This document shows positions 1 through 8,730 of a stretch of 41,485 nucleotides of DNA, piece after piece (position 1 is the first letter of the stretch; each line of letters begins with the position of its first letter). This DNA is from an uncultured Erysipelotrichaceae bacterium (GTDB lineage: Bacteria; Bacillota_I; Bacilli_A; Erysipelotrichales; Erysipelotrichaceae), in assembly GCA_934699415.1 (NCBI GenBank), contig CAKUWO010000007.1, forward strand, positions 1-41,485, read 5' to 3'. Both the position numbers and the translations under genes were made by a program. The notes below the pieces were generated by a model. It was not told the origin of the DNA and did not search any database. It was given only the letters and a program-made list of their open reading frames with translations.

Positions 1-296
1 ATACCTGTATTTGGCAATTTCATATCTCCAGATACGGAATGAATAATATCAATTGCACTTTGAATTTCTTCATCTTTCAATACAACCAGAATCATCTTAT
101 TCTGTTGACGACCTGAATTCACAAATTGACGTAATCCGCCAAAGATCGTTGGTGCATCCACACTGTCCTGATTCAAAGATTTCAGCATACCTTCGCAATC
201 AACAACAGAAGCGCCACGAAAGCCTGCTTTTGCAAGTTTAATCATAATTGGATCTACTACATTTTCGTGGTTTGTAATATGGACTAATAACTGCAT
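1..296 (-). CDS. PII-like (GlnB-fold) small protein, 3' end beyond the window
   Basis: The reading frame starts at the ATG complementary to 294-296 and stays open to the window edge (98 codons seen, C-terminus missing). A GAGGGG ribosome-binding site lies just upstream. The sequence begins MQLLVHIT and contains IFGGLRQFVNSG and KMILVVLKDEE blocks followed by a VSGDMKLPNTG region. This alternation and the 'FGGL' block resemble small PII/GlnB-fold proteins annotated in Firmicutes as P-II family regulators. The fold assignment is from recalled family resemblance and the ligand is unknown. It is divergent from the LysR gene at 404, so the LysR protein may control it. Confidence 0.6.
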   Translation of the reverse strand, partial: MQLLVHITNHENVVDPIMIKLAKAGFRGASVVDCEGMLKSLNQDSVDAPTIFGGLRQFVNSGRQQNKMILVVLKDEEIQSAIDIIHSVSGDMKLPNTG

Positions 297-374
297 AATA
301 TCCCCTCTTTTCTATCTCCAAATGTAAATTATAGGAGATTATATAAAAAATCTTAAATTATATATTATGATATA

Positions 375-395
375 TCCATAAGAATTTATTATGGA
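375..395. promoter_or_regulatory. Perfect palindrome, candidate LysR operator
   Basis: TCCATAA-N7-TTATGGA is a perfect 7-bp inverted repeat. It lies in the divergent intergenic region between the PII-like gene and the LysR gene and ends on the LysR Shine-Dalgarno (ggagtg, about 393-398). LysR-family proteins typically bind interrupted dyads of about this size and repress their own genes. Operator function is inferred. Confidence 0.45.
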
Positions 396-403
396 GTGTA
401 TTT

Positions 404-1288
404 ATGATTGATCAAAGAATTATCACGTTTCTATGTGTATGCGAAAATATGAACTATACAAAGGCTTCTCAAGAATTACATATTACACAGCCCGCAGTAT
501 CTCAACACATTCGTTTTTTAGAAGAGCGATACAACACAAAGCTGTTTACATATCAAGACCGCAAACTTGCATTAACAAAGGCAGGTAAGATTTTATATGA
601 AACAATGTCTGTCATTCGCAACGATGAAGAAATCATGATCAAAAGAATGCAGGAAAAGCAATCTACCATTGAACTTGTTCTTGGCGTTACGCTTACAGCT
701 GGAGAATATGCATTAGCAAAACCATTATCTGTATTTTTAAATAAACACCCAGAAATGAATATGCATATTATTTATGGAAATGCGGAACAACTATTAGCAA
801 AACTAGATAATGGAGAAATTCATTTTGCATTGATTGAAGGATATTTTCCATCTCATAAATACGAACAGTTATTGTATTACACAGACAGTTTTATTTGTGT
901 ATGTGGAAAAAATCATACATTTTCTAAAAAAGTCAATCATATTGAAGATCTCTTAAATGAAAGAATACTCATCCGAGAAACAGGTTCTGGCACAAGAGAT
1001 CTATTAGACAGTTATTTAAAAACATATAACTTATCTTACACAGATTTTAAAAATCATTTAGAAATTGAAAGTATCTCATCCATCATTTCACTATTAAAAA
1101 ATGATTGTGGAATTTCATTTCTGTATCACTTATCTGTAGAAGAAGAATTAAAAAATGGATCATTGAAAGAAATCAAGATTCAGAATTTACAACTCCATCA
1201 CGATACAACTTTTCTATGGAATAAAAACAGCGTATATTCAAAGCAGTATAATGAAATCTGTAAAGAACTTATAGGAGAATTTAACTAA
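404..1288 (+). CDS. LysR-family transcriptional regulator
   Basis: This 294-residue protein has the usual LysR length. The N-terminal winged helix-turn-helix (about residues 1-60) shows the family pattern: MNYTKASQELHITQPAVSQ followed by IRFLEERYNTKLF. The rest is the periplasmic-binding-protein-like effector domain, with the characteristic GSGTRDLLD segment near residue 195. The ATG is preceded by GGAGTG at 393-398. It is divergent from a PII-like gene and a perfect dyad sits between them, which suggests control of itself and of that neighbour. The co-inducer cannot be told from sequence. Downstream, IS DNA begins 14 bp after the stop codon. Confidence 0.92.
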   Translation: MIDQRIITFLCVCENMNYTKASQELHITQPAVSQHIRFLEERYNTKLFTYQDRKLALTKAGKILYETMSVIRNDEEIMIKRMQEKQSTIELVLGVTLTAGEYALAKPLSVFLNKHPEMNMHIIYGNAEQLLAKLDNGEIHFALIEGYFPSHKYEQLLYYTDSFICVCGKNHTFSKKVNHIEDLLNERILIRETGSGTRDLLDSYLKTYNLSYTDFKNHLEIESISSIISLLKNDCGISFLYHLSVEEELKNGSLKEIKIQNLQLHHDTTFLWNKNSVYSKQYNEICKELIGEFN

Positions 1289-1302
1289 TAAAAAACTATT
1301 AG

Positions 1303-1328
1303 TGAACTTGTATGCTTAAAGTAGACAA
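1303..1328 (+). repeat. Left terminal inverted repeat of the IS
   Basis: It begins TGAACTTG and ends AAGTAGACA, matching the reverse complement of 4210-4235. Just inside it, about 1318-1345, GTAGAC..GTCTAC followed by a T-run forms a hairpin that could stop read-through into the element. Confidence 0.75.
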
Positions 1329-1377
1329 TTAAAAAGTCTACTTTTTCTTTTACCATATTTATAAAGGAGGCGATTCT

Positions 1378-1445
1378 ATAGGAAGACCTAAAGGTGGAAA
1401 GAATAGAAACCATACATCAGAATATAATGCTCATGTGTGGTAAAG
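1378..1445 (+). pseudogene. 5' fragment of IS150-group transposase OrfA
   Basis: After an AAAGGAGG site at about 1364-1371, the frame reads IGRPKGGKNRNHTSEY, which matches the usual N-terminus of OrfA in this IS group (MGRPKGGKNR..). The expected ATG is now ATA. Similarity stops after about 20 residues, where the inserted foreign DNA begins. The matching OrfA 3' part resumes near 3076. Confidence 0.6.
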
Positions 1446-1642
1446 TAACACGCATGAATTCGATAGACAGCAGCCCACTATTCCAAAACATGAAAAATCT
1501 GATAGAAAAATAATGATATTGTATAACAGAAAAACAGCTCAAAATAGCCATTTTCTAAAGATGTTAAGATGCGTTGCTTGTGGCAACAGGCAATTTCGAC
1601 TACAACAAGGGTAGCGATGAAAGGAAAGGAGGCTAATCCTTA

Positions 1643-2152
1643 ATGCTCAACGAAAATATGAAAGCAATCAGAAAATCAAAAGGACTTTCCCAACAGGAGC
1701 TTGCTATCAAGCTAAATGTTGTGCGACAAACAGTTTCTAAATGGGAGCAAGGATTGTCGGTTCCCGACTCCGATATGTTAATCTCCATATCAGAAGTGCT
1801 TGAAACACCTGTAAGCGCACTATTGGGAGAAACTGTAATTGAAACAGAGGTTAATAACTTAAAGGCAATTTCTGAAAAATTGGAGGTGATAAATTTGCAA
1901 CTCGCACAGAGGAAAACCACAAAAAGAAAAATTGTTTGTTGGCTGCTTATTTCATTATGCGCAATTATAATACTAATTTTTGCTGCCCTAATAATAATGA
2001 ATAGTCCTTATTTGGGTTGGGATTATAGTGATCCCGAAGCTGCTGTTCTCAGAGTGGCTTTCCACTCATTTGAATGGCTATTTGCAAGAGTAGCACCGAT
2101 TATCTTGATTGCTGCAATCATTGGAATTTTCTTTACATGTAGGAGAAAATGA
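1643..2152 (+). CDS. XRE-family regulator with C-terminal membrane segments
   Basis: The 169-residue protein begins with a Cro/CI-type helix-turn-helix (about residues 6-60), including LSQQELAIKLNVVRQTVSKWEQG. A linker follows, then two hydrophobic stretches (about residues 95-118 and 147-165) that look membrane-spanning, and a basic end CRRK. A GGAGG site lies about 13 bases upstream of the ATG. Regulators of this layout are common beside small membrane proteins in Clostridia and their mobile elements. It sits inside the interrupted IS and 25 bp from the next gene, so it is probably cargo co-transcribed with it. The signal sensed is unknown. Confidence 0.8.
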   Translation: MLNENMKAIRKSKGLSQQELAIKLNVVRQTVSKWEQGLSVPDSDMLISISEVLETPVSALLGETVIETEVNNLKAISEKLEVINLQLAQRKTTKRKIVCWLLISLCAIIILIFAALIIMNSPYLGWDYSDPEAAVLRVAFHSFEWLFARVAPIILIAAIIGIFFTCRRK

Positions 2153-2177
2153 ATTGATAAACAGGAGTGTTTCTAAA

Positions 2178-2651
2178 ATGAAGAAAAAGGTAATCGGAAT
2201 TGTTACTGCAATAGTAATCATGTTGGGATTGATCCTTGTAGAGTATAATCAGATAACTCCTGACGAGTATGTACCTGCTGCTGATGAAATAGCCCTGCAC
2301 ATACAATTAGATACGGAAGAAGATGTTGGATTGCTGGTTTATGATTATCGTACAAATAGTCATGAATACAGTGGAGGTATATCAAATGCTGATAAATCGT
2401 TAATCAAGCGCGATTCTGATAATATCGTGGTGTGGAATAAGGAAGAATTAAATAATCTCTCTGATACTTTTGAGCTGTTAATACAATTCCGAATCATAAC
2501 CGAATATGTAGCACCCAATTATGAAAATGTATATCCAGATGATATCACGAAACATATAGAGCCTATTTCATGGGAAGCCCACTTTGGCGAAACATATTTT
2601 ATTACTATCACTGGTGGTAAAACAAATGGATATAAAGCTGTATTGAACTAA
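2178..2651 (+). CDS. Hypothetical protein with N-terminal membrane anchor
   Basis: I chose the ATG at 2178, preceded by AGGAGTG at 2163-2169, over an upstream in-frame start that would overlap the XRE gene. The 157-residue product starts MKKKVIGIVTAIVIMLGLIL, a basic start plus one hydrophobic helix without a lipobox, and then an extracellular acidic domain of about 130 residues. I recognise no family. Tight linkage to the membrane XRE gene suggests the two work together. It ends just before the G+C-rich mobile-element remnant. Confidence 0.65.
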   Translation: MKKKVIGIVTAIVIMLGLILVEYNQITPDEYVPAADEIALHIQLDTEEDVGLLVYDYRTNSHEYSGGISNADKSLIKRDSDNIVVWNKEELNNLSDTFELLIQFRIITEYVAPNYENVYPDDITKHIEPISWEAHFGETYFITITGGKTNGYKAVLN

Positions 2652-2817
2652 TTTTATCGGAGAATATACCAAATCCAGCCAAGCCAGTCAACGGCAAGTG
2701 AATGGGATGCGCTCACCGTTGACAGCCCCGTCTGTCCTTGCTGGTGGGTGATCAAGGGGGCGACAGCAAAAGTGCTGCCGCCCTTTCCCATAATCGAAGA
2801 AAGGGGATTTTCCATGA

Positions 2818-3096
2818 TTGAATACGAAGCCTATCGAGAACATATCCGCTATTTTCAAGCGGCTGTATGAGGACAGCGTAAGCGGTCGCATTTCTGACGA
2901 GCGTTTCACGGAGCTTTCCAAAGCACAGGAAGCTACCGTAAACGCAGAAAAGTTTATGAGCATTGTTCACAAGCACATGAACATTGAAGAACTGACCCAC
3001 ACCCTCTTGCGTGAGTTTGTAGAGAAAATCGTTGTGCATGAATGCAACTACGATGAAAACGGCACATCGAAAAACACGAGTCACTTGGAGATATAG
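2818..3096 (+). pseudogene. C-terminal remnant of a large serine recombinase
   Basis: The frame contains IFKRLYEDSVSGRISDERF followed by TELSKAQ, and then NAEKFMSIVHKHM..EELTHTLLREFVEKIVVHE. These are the C-terminal blocks of TndX/TnpX-type large serine recombinases carried by clostridial conjugative transposons. The normal stretch between the two blocks is missing, the catalytic N-terminus is absent, and the end runs into IS sequence. It therefore cannot encode an active enzyme. It is evidence that the inserted block derives from an integrative element. Confidence 0.7.
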
Positions 3097-3366
3097 GAAA
3101 AGACGAATCTTTATTCTCTGGAATGATAGCTAATTGGTGTAAATCTTATCGTGAAAATGGAATTGATGGTTTAAGGTCTAAAAAAGAGGCAATCTTTTAA
3201 TAAGCTGCTATCCAAATCACTAACCAAAGAAGAAAGGCTTGAACTTGAAAATCTTAGATTAAAGATAGAAAACAAGCGATTAAAAAGGATACCTAGTAAA
3301 AGATGGTGGTGTAAACAAAAAATACGTTACTATCTTAGATGTGAATATGAAATCATCAAAGAACTA
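3076..3366 (+). pseudogene. 3' part of IS150-group transposase OrfA
   Basis: The frame resumes as GKDESLFSGMIANWCKSYRENGIDGLRSKK, the conserved end of the OrfA helix-turn-helix region, then hits TAA near 3199. In a shifted frame it continues ELENLRLKIENKRLKR, a coiled-coil typical of the OrfA C-terminus, and then GYLVKDGGVNKKYV in a third frame. At least two frameshifts are therefore present. An A6 run at 3317-3322 is the expected -1 frameshift site for making the OrfAB fusion. Confidence 0.7.
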
Positions 3367-4181
3367 AGTAAACACTATAGTGTAAATTCATTATGTAAGA
3401 TTATGTCTATTAATAGGTCTGGATACTATAAATGGTTTAACAGAGGTATAAACCAATATGAAAGGGATAGAAATGAATTGGCTCTATTAATCAAAGCCAA
3501 ACACAAAGATAAACCTTCATATGGTTATCATGCACTATCAAAAGCAATTAGAGATGATACCGGTTTAGTATTTAGTGATAATTTATGCCATAAAGTGTTT
3601 TAAATATCTAGACATTAAATCAAAAACTAAACACTACAAATTCAAAAAGACAGGTGAAACATGTAATCCATGAAAACAAAATATGGAATCATTAGAACAC
3701 AACAAGTCCTCTTCAGAAAATAGTATCCGATATGACTTAATAGCACACAGGGACAAATTATATGAATGAACATTCTTTTTAGATGTCTATAATAATTCAA
3801 TTATTACGTGGGATATATCAAACAAGGAGATCTTAAAACATACTATAAATGCAAAGATGACTTACTTGAATTAATTAAAAAAGAAGAATTACAGGAGCCA
3901 ATCTACTTTCACATAGACCAATGCGCTGTATATTCTTCTATAAGCTTTAACCAAGCTCTATTAAATTCTAACATTATTCGTTCTATGTCGCGAGTATTAA
4001 CACCAACTGATAATCCAGTTATTGAATCAATGAACGGATGGATAAAAGCACAGATTAAATGTGACTATAACATTAACGAGTATGATTCTATATATGATTT
4101 CATAAAAAATATGTCCACTACTACAACTATGAACGTACTATGTACAAGTTAAATTACAAAAGCCCTGCAGAGTATACACTC
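3340..4181 (+). pseudogene. IS150-group transposase OrfB (DDE integrase), frameshifted
   Basis: Recognisable blocks occur in order: EIIKELSKHYSVNSLCKIM, SGYYKW, PSYGYHAL (HTH_21-type region, 3403-3603), then the integrase-core blocks YNNSIITWDIS, FHIDQCAVYSS and RVLTPTDNPVIESMNGWIK (3808-4152), and finally YKLNYKSPAEYTL before a stop near 4181. The coding sequence changes frame at about 3604, 3800 and 4130, and part of the core is missing between 3660 and 3760. No intact transposase can be made. It is the same family as the copy entering at 41441. Confidence 0.8.
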
Positions 4182-4209
4182 TAACAGGGCTTCAAGCTAT
4201 TTTTTAAAC

Positions 4210-4235
4210 CTGTCTACTTTTTGTTAACAAGTTCA
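4210..4235 (-). repeat. Right terminal inverted repeat of the IS
   Basis: Its reverse complement begins TGAACTTG and continues to AAAAAGTAGACA, matching the left end at 1303 and the IS end at 41413. Confidence 0.75.
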
Positions 4236-4239
4236 GTAA

Positions 4240-4260
4240 ATATCTTATTTTAATAAGTTC
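4240..4260 (-). terminator. Weak hairpin downstream of gyrA
   Basis: CTTATT-TT-AATAAG (4243-4256) forms a short stem read on the minus strand after the gyrA stop, followed by ATATTTAC. The IS right end begins only a few bases further, so the IS inserted at the edge of the gyrA 3' region and may have removed part of the original terminator. Confidence 0.3.
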
Positions 4261-4288
4261 TTCATTATCATAGGGTCAAATCTATTTA

Positions 4289-6784
4289 TTATTCTTCTTC
4301 ATTCTCTTCTTCTGGCTTATTTAAAACTGTGACAGAAGAAACAATTGAGCCTTCAGCAGGTTTAACAAGTCTTACACCTTGTGTTGCTCTTCCTTGTAAA
4401 GAAACGGTGTCAAGTGAAATACGGATAACAATGCCATCGCTTGTCATTAAAAGACAATCTTCGTCCCCATTTACCGCTTTAAGAGATACAAGTTGACCAT
4501 TCTTATCAGATACATTGATTGTTTTAACACCTTTAGCTCCTCGACTAGTCATACGGTAATCTTCGATTGGTGTTCTTTTACCATAACCATTCTCAGTTAC
4601 CACAAGAATTTCTTTGCCATCATGGTTAGTGCATACACCAACGATATAAGCATTATCATCACTTAAATTCATGCCCTTAACACCAGATGCATTACGGCCA
4701 GTTGGTCTAATAGCAGTTTCTGGGAAGCGTACAGCTTTGCCATTGCTTGCGCCGAGGATAATTTCATCATTTCCTGATGTTAACTTAACTGAGACTAATT
4801 CATCATCTTCAGCAATTGTAATAGCAATCTTACCATTAGCTCTAATTGATTCAAATTCAGAAGCAGAAGTACGTTTACATAATCCTCTCTTAGTTGCAAA
4901 GAATAAATAATCAATAGCTTCCTTATCTTTTGGTACAACTACTAAAGTTTTAATCTTTTCGCCATTTTCAAGTTTTAGAAGATTAACAAGTGGAATACCT
5001 TTTGAATTTCTTGAAGCTTCAGGAATTTCATAACCCTTAATACGGAATACTCTTCCTTTATTAGAGAATAATAATAAGAATTCATGTGTTGACATAACAA
5101 TATTCTGTTCAACACTATCATCATCATTAAGTCCTAAGCCTTTAATACCTCTACCACCACGATTTTGTGTACGATAAGTATCAATTGGTAAACGTTTAAC
5201 ATAACCATTAGTTGTCATCGAAACAATGATTCCAGATTCAGGAATGAGTTCTTCATCTTCAACATTGATGTCGCCTTCAAGAATTTTTGTCCTTCTCTCA
5301 TCACTATATTTATCTCTAATTACGGTTAATTCGTTTTTAATAATAGTGAGAACGCGGTCATGATTAGCTAAGATATCTTTTAAATCATCAATTGTGGTAT
5401 AAAGTTCAGCTAATTCAGCTAAAATCTTATCTCTTTCAAGTCCTGTTAAACGACGTAAACGCATGTCAAGAATAGCTTTAGCTTGAATATCATCAAGACC
5501 AAATTTATCTTTTAAAGAATTTAAAGCTACATCATCATCTTTAGAAGATCTAATAGTGTGAACAACTTCATCAATATTATCAAGTGCAATCTTAAATCCT
5601 TCTAAGATATGTGCTCTTTCTTGTGCTTTCTGTAAATCAAATCTAGTACGTTTTTCAATAACATCAATCTGATGATCTATATAACAGCCAATCAACTCTT
5701 TAAGATTGAGTAACATTGGTCTATTGTTTACAAGAACGTTATTATTAACACCAAAGGATGTTTGCAACGAGGTTAAACGATATAACTGATTAAGTAATAC
5801 CTCAACCTGTATATCCTTTCTAACATCCATAACAATACGAATACCTTTACGGTTACTCTCATCAACTAAAGATGTAATGCCTTCAATTTCCTTATCACGT
5901 ACAAGTTGAGCAATCTTTTCAACAAGTTGTGATTTATTGATAAGATATGGAATTTCAGTAACAACTAAACGTTTACGACCACCAGATAATTCCTCAATAT
6001 CAATCTTAGATCTAATAATAATAGATCCTCTTCCGGTTTCGTAAGCTTTTTTAATACCACTGCGACCCATGATATATCCACCAGTTGGGAAATCTGGTCC
6101 AGAGATATAGTTATTCATTAATTCAGCAACAGTAATTTCAGGATTATCAATTGTAGCAATAATGGCATTAATAGCTTCTTTTAAATTATGAGGAGCCATA
6201 TTAGTGGCCATACCAACTGCAATACCCATCGAGCCATTTACTAAAAGATTAGGGAAACGTGATGGTAAAACAACAGGCTCTTTAAATCGAGCATCATAGT
6301 TATCTTTCCATTCAATGGTTTCTTTTCTGATATCAGATAATAATTCCATTGAGATTTTAGACATACGGGCTTCGGTATAACGCATAGCAGCCGCTTCATC
6401 TCCATCAACAGAACCAAAGTTACCATGTCCATCAACAAGGGGGTAACGATATGAGAAATCCTGTGCCATACGAACCATTGTTTCATAAGCTGCTGTATCG
6501 CCATGTGGATGATATTTACCTAAAACTTCACCAACGATATTGGCGGATTTGATATGTGGTTTATCAGGGGTATTGCCAACTGAATACATAGCCCATAAAA
6601 CTCTACGGTGAACAGGTTTTAAACCATCTCTAACATCAGGTAAAGCACGGTCAATAATAACTGACATTGAGTATTGCAAGAAGTTAGAACGCATTTCATC
6701 AGAGATATTGATATCCGTGATTTTTCCATGGTTAAAATATAGCGTTTCATCTTCGTTGTATTTATCATCTTTAAATTCAGCCAT
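4289..6784 (-). CDS. gyrA: DNA gyrase subunit A
   Basis: This is the breakage-reunion subunit of DNA gyrase (A2B2), which introduces negative supercoils ahead of replication forks. The 831-residue length is normal. The catalytic tyrosine is Y136 in AAMRYTEARMS. The quinolone region reads HPHGDTAAYE (residues 92-101), with Thr at the position of E. coli Ser83 and Glu at that of Asp87. The C-terminal beta-pinwheel carries the GyrA box QNRGGRGIKGL and related RGAKG repeats, then an acidic tail EEENEEE. The N-terminus has about a dozen residues before the usual conserved start. It is 11 bp from gyrB, with AGGAGG before the ATG, and closes the yaaA-recF-gyrB-gyrA operon. Confidence 0.98.
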   Translation of the reverse strand: MAEFKDDKYNEDETLYFNHGKITDINISDEMRSNFLQYSMSVIIDRALPDVRDGLKPVHRRVLWAMYSVGNTPDKPHIKSANIVGEVLGKYHPHGDTAAYETMVRMAQDFSYRYPLVDGHGNFGSVDGDEAAAMRYTEARMSKISMELLSDIRKETIEWKDNYDARFKEPVVLPSRFPNLLVNGSMGIAVGMATNMAPHNLKEAINAIIATIDNPEITVAELMNNYISGPDFPTGGYIMGRSGIKKAYETGRGSIIIRSKIDIEELSGGRKRLVVTEIPYLINKSQLVEKIAQLVRDKEIEGITSLVDESNRKGIRIVMDVRKDIQVEVLLNQLYRLTSLQTSFGVNNNVLVNNRPMLLNLKELIGCYIDHQIDVIEKRTRFDLQKAQERAHILEGFKIALDNIDEVVHTIRSSKDDDVALNSLKDKFGLDDIQAKAILDMRLRRLTGLERDKILAELAELYTTIDDLKDILANHDRVLTIIKNELTVIRDKYSDERRTKILEGDINVEDEELIPESGIIVSMTTNGYVKRLPIDTYRTQNRGGRGIKGLGLNDDDSVEQNIVMSTHEFLLLFSNKGRVFRIKGYEIPEASRNSKGIPLVNLLKLENGEKIKTLVVVPKDKEAIDYLFFATKRGLCKRTSASEFESIRANGKIAITIAEDDELVSVKLTSGNDEIILGASNGKAVRFPETAIRPTGRNASGVKGMNLSDDNAYIVGVCTNHDGKEILVVTENGYGKRTPIEDYRMTSRGAKGVKTINVSDKNGQLVSLKAVNGDEDCLLMTSDGIVIRISLDTVSLQGRATQGVRLVKPAEGSIVSSVTVLNKPEEENEEE

Positions 6785-6795
6785 ATCTAACCTCC

Positions 6796-8730
6796 TTAAA
6801 TATCAAGATTCTTAGCAAAATGAGCATTTTCAATAATGAAATTACGGCGTGGTTCAACATCATCACCCATTAACATTTCAAATGCTTCATTAGCATCTAT
6901 TGCATCTTCAACTGTTACTTTCTTTAAAGTACGAACATTTGGATCTAAAGTAGTTTCCCAAAGTTGTTCAGGATCCATTTCACCAAGACCTTTATAACGT
7001 TGGATATCGTACTTCTCATCACCTAGTTCTGCTTTTGCCTCATCTAATTCTTCATCGGTATAACAATATTTAAGTGTCTTTTGACCACGATACACCTTAT
7101 ATAAAGGAGGCATAGCGATATAGACATAACCATTTTCAATTACAGGTCTTAAGAAGCGATAGAGGAAAGTTAACATCAAAGTACAAATATGAGCACCATC
7201 AACATCGGCATCGGTCATAATAACAATTTTGTGATAACGAAGTTTAGATAAATCAATTTCATCGCCCACACCACATCCAAAAGCTGTAATCATTGAGCGA
7301 ATTTCAGCATTTTCAAAGATACGATGCAAACGTGCTTTTTCAACATTTAAAATCTTACCTCTCAAAGGAAGAATGGCTTGGAATTTTGAATCACGTCCCA
7401 TTTTAGCTGAACCACCAGCTGAATTACCTTCGACAATAAAGATTTCTGAAATAGAAGCATCTCTACTTGAACAATCAACGAGTTTACCAGGAAGCGAGTT
7501 AATTTCCAGAACATTCTTTCTTCTTGTGAGTTCACGTGCTTTTTTAGCTGCAATACGAGCTTTAGAAGCTCCTACTGCTTTATCAATAATTGTTCGAGCA
7601 TCATTTGGATGTTCCAAAAGGAATCTTTCTAAAACATCACCAAACAATGTTGAAACAATTTTTCTAACTTCAGTATTACCTAATTTACCTTTAGTTTGTC
7701 CTTCATATTGAGGATCTGGATGTTTAATTGAAATTAAAGCAACAAGACCTTCTTTTAAGTCATCGGTTGTTAAATTATCTTCATCTTTCTTTATTAGGTT
7801 ATTTTCTCTAGCATACTTATTAAAAGTACGATTGATAGCTAAAGCGAAACCTTCTTCATGTGTTCCACCTTCATGAGTATTGATATTATTACAGAAAGAG
7901 AAGATGGAAGTATTATATGAATCGTTATATTGCATTGCTACTTCAACTGAAATATTTGTTTCTTTATCAACGTCATCACAATAAATAATTTCAGGATGTA
8001 AAACAGTACTGTTACGATTTAAATATTCAATATATTCTTTTAAACCACCATTGTATAAGAAGGTATGTGACTTAGTATCATCTTTAAGCCAATTAAATTG
8101 GATAGTAATACCTTTATTTAAGAAAGCAATCTGTCTAAAACGCTCATAAAGAGTATGATAGTCATAACTTGTACCTTCTTTAAAAATGGCATCATCAGCT
8201 TTAAAACGTACAACAGAACCTGTTTTGCCTTCTTTAGCCTCACCTATAACTTTAAGTGGTGCAACGGTATGTCCACCATTTTCAAAGCGAACATAATATT
8301 TTTTACCATCACGATAAATCTCTACTTCAAGCCATTTAGAAAGTGCATTTACAACTGATGCACCAACGCCATGTAAACCACCAGAAACTTTATAAGCTCC
8401 GCCACCAAACTTACCACCTGCATGAAGGACAGTAAAAATAGTCTCAACAGCTGAAATTCCTGTTTTCTCATGAATTCCAACTGGCATACCACGACCATCA
8501 TCTTCAACCGTTACTACATCATCTTTATCAACAGTGATGGTAATAGTACTTGCAAAACCTGCTAAAGCTTCATCGATACCATTGTCTACAATTTCCCAAA
8601 CAAGATGATGTAAACCTTTTGAAGAGGTTGTACCAATATACATACCAGGACGTAAACGAACAGCCTCAAGACCTTCTAATACCTGAATATCATCAGATGT
8701 ATAACCTTCATGTTGCTTAATTGGTTCCAT
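6796..8730 (-). CDS. gyrB: DNA gyrase subunit B
   Basis: This is the ATPase and TOPRIM subunit of DNA gyrase, 644 residues. The GHKL ATP-binding motifs are EIVDNGIDEAL and GRGMPVG at the N-terminus, with HAGGKFGGGAYKVSGGLHG as the ATP lid. The TOPRIM acidic residues are in EGNSAGG (about residue 433) and DADVDG (about residue 506). The C-terminal QRYKGLGEMDPEQLWETTLDP is the gyrase-type motif. The start codon overlaps the end of recF by 14 bp and is preceded by AAGGAG inside recF, so translation is probably coupled. Confidence 0.98.
   Translation of the reverse strand: MEPIKQHEGYTSDDIQVLEGLEAVRLRPGMYIGTTSSKGLHHLVWEIVDNGIDEALAGFASTITITVDKDDVVTVEDDGRGMPVGIHEKTGISAVETIFTVLHAGGKFGGGAYKVSGGLHGVGASVVNALSKWLEVEIYRDGKKYYVRFENGGHTVAPLKVIGEAKEGKTGSVVRFKADDAIFKEGTSYDYHTLYERFRQIAFLNKGITIQFNWLKDDTKSHTFLYNGGLKEYIEYLNRNSTVLHPEIIYCDDVDKETNISVEVAMQYNDSYNTSIFSFCNNINTHEGGTHEEGFALAINRTFNKYARENNLIKKDEDNLTTDDLKEGLVALISIKHPDPQYEGQTKGKLGNTEVRKIVSTLFGDVLERFLLEHPNDARTIIDKAVGASKARIAAKKARELTRRKNVLEINSLPGKLVDCSSRDASISEIFIVEGNSAGGSAKMGRDSKFQAILPLRGKILNVEKARLHRIFENAEIRSMITAFGCGVGDEIDLSKLRYHKIVIMTDADVDGAHICTLMLTFLYRFLRPVIENGYVYIAMPPLYKVYRGQKTLKYCYTDEELDEAKAELGDEKYDIQRYKGLGEMDPEQLWETTLDPNVRTLKKVTVEDAIDANEAFEMLMGDDVEPRRNFIIENAHFAKNLDI

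Larger units (their letters stand above)
1445..3075 (+). mobile_element. Foreign DNA inserted in the IS: remnant of a larger mobile element
   Basis: This block separates the two halves of OrfA. It holds a short cysteine-containing fragment (about 1558-1614, LRCVACGNR), an XRE regulator gene, a membrane-anchored protein gene, and the tail of a large serine recombinase. Its last 400 bp (2670-3070) are visibly richer in G+C than the chromosome and include a strong hairpin (about 2756-2783, GGGCGACAGC/GCTGCCGCCC). This gene mix suits an integrative or conjugative element of clostridial type. The exact junctions are estimated from where transposase similarity stops and resumes. Confidence 0.55.
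1303..4235 (+). mobile_element. Degenerate IS150-group (IS3 family) element, interrupted
   Basis: The left end (from 1303, TGAACTTG..AAGTAGACA) and the reverse complement of the right end (ending at 4235, TGAACTTG..AAGTAGACA) match as terminal inverted repeats of about 25 bp with a variable middle. Between them are pieces of OrfA and OrfB typical of the IS150 group, including an A6 slippery run at 3317-3322. OrfA is split by about 1.6 kb of unrelated DNA (about 1445-3075), and both ORFs carry frameshifts. No matching target duplication is visible at the two edges. A related copy starts at 41413 in inverse orientation. Confidence 0.85.

Noticed and set aside
2752..3084. Minus-strand ORFs over the recombinase remnant
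   Set aside because: The plus strand shows clear serine recombinase blocks, and the opposite frames have no recognisable motifs or ribosome sites.
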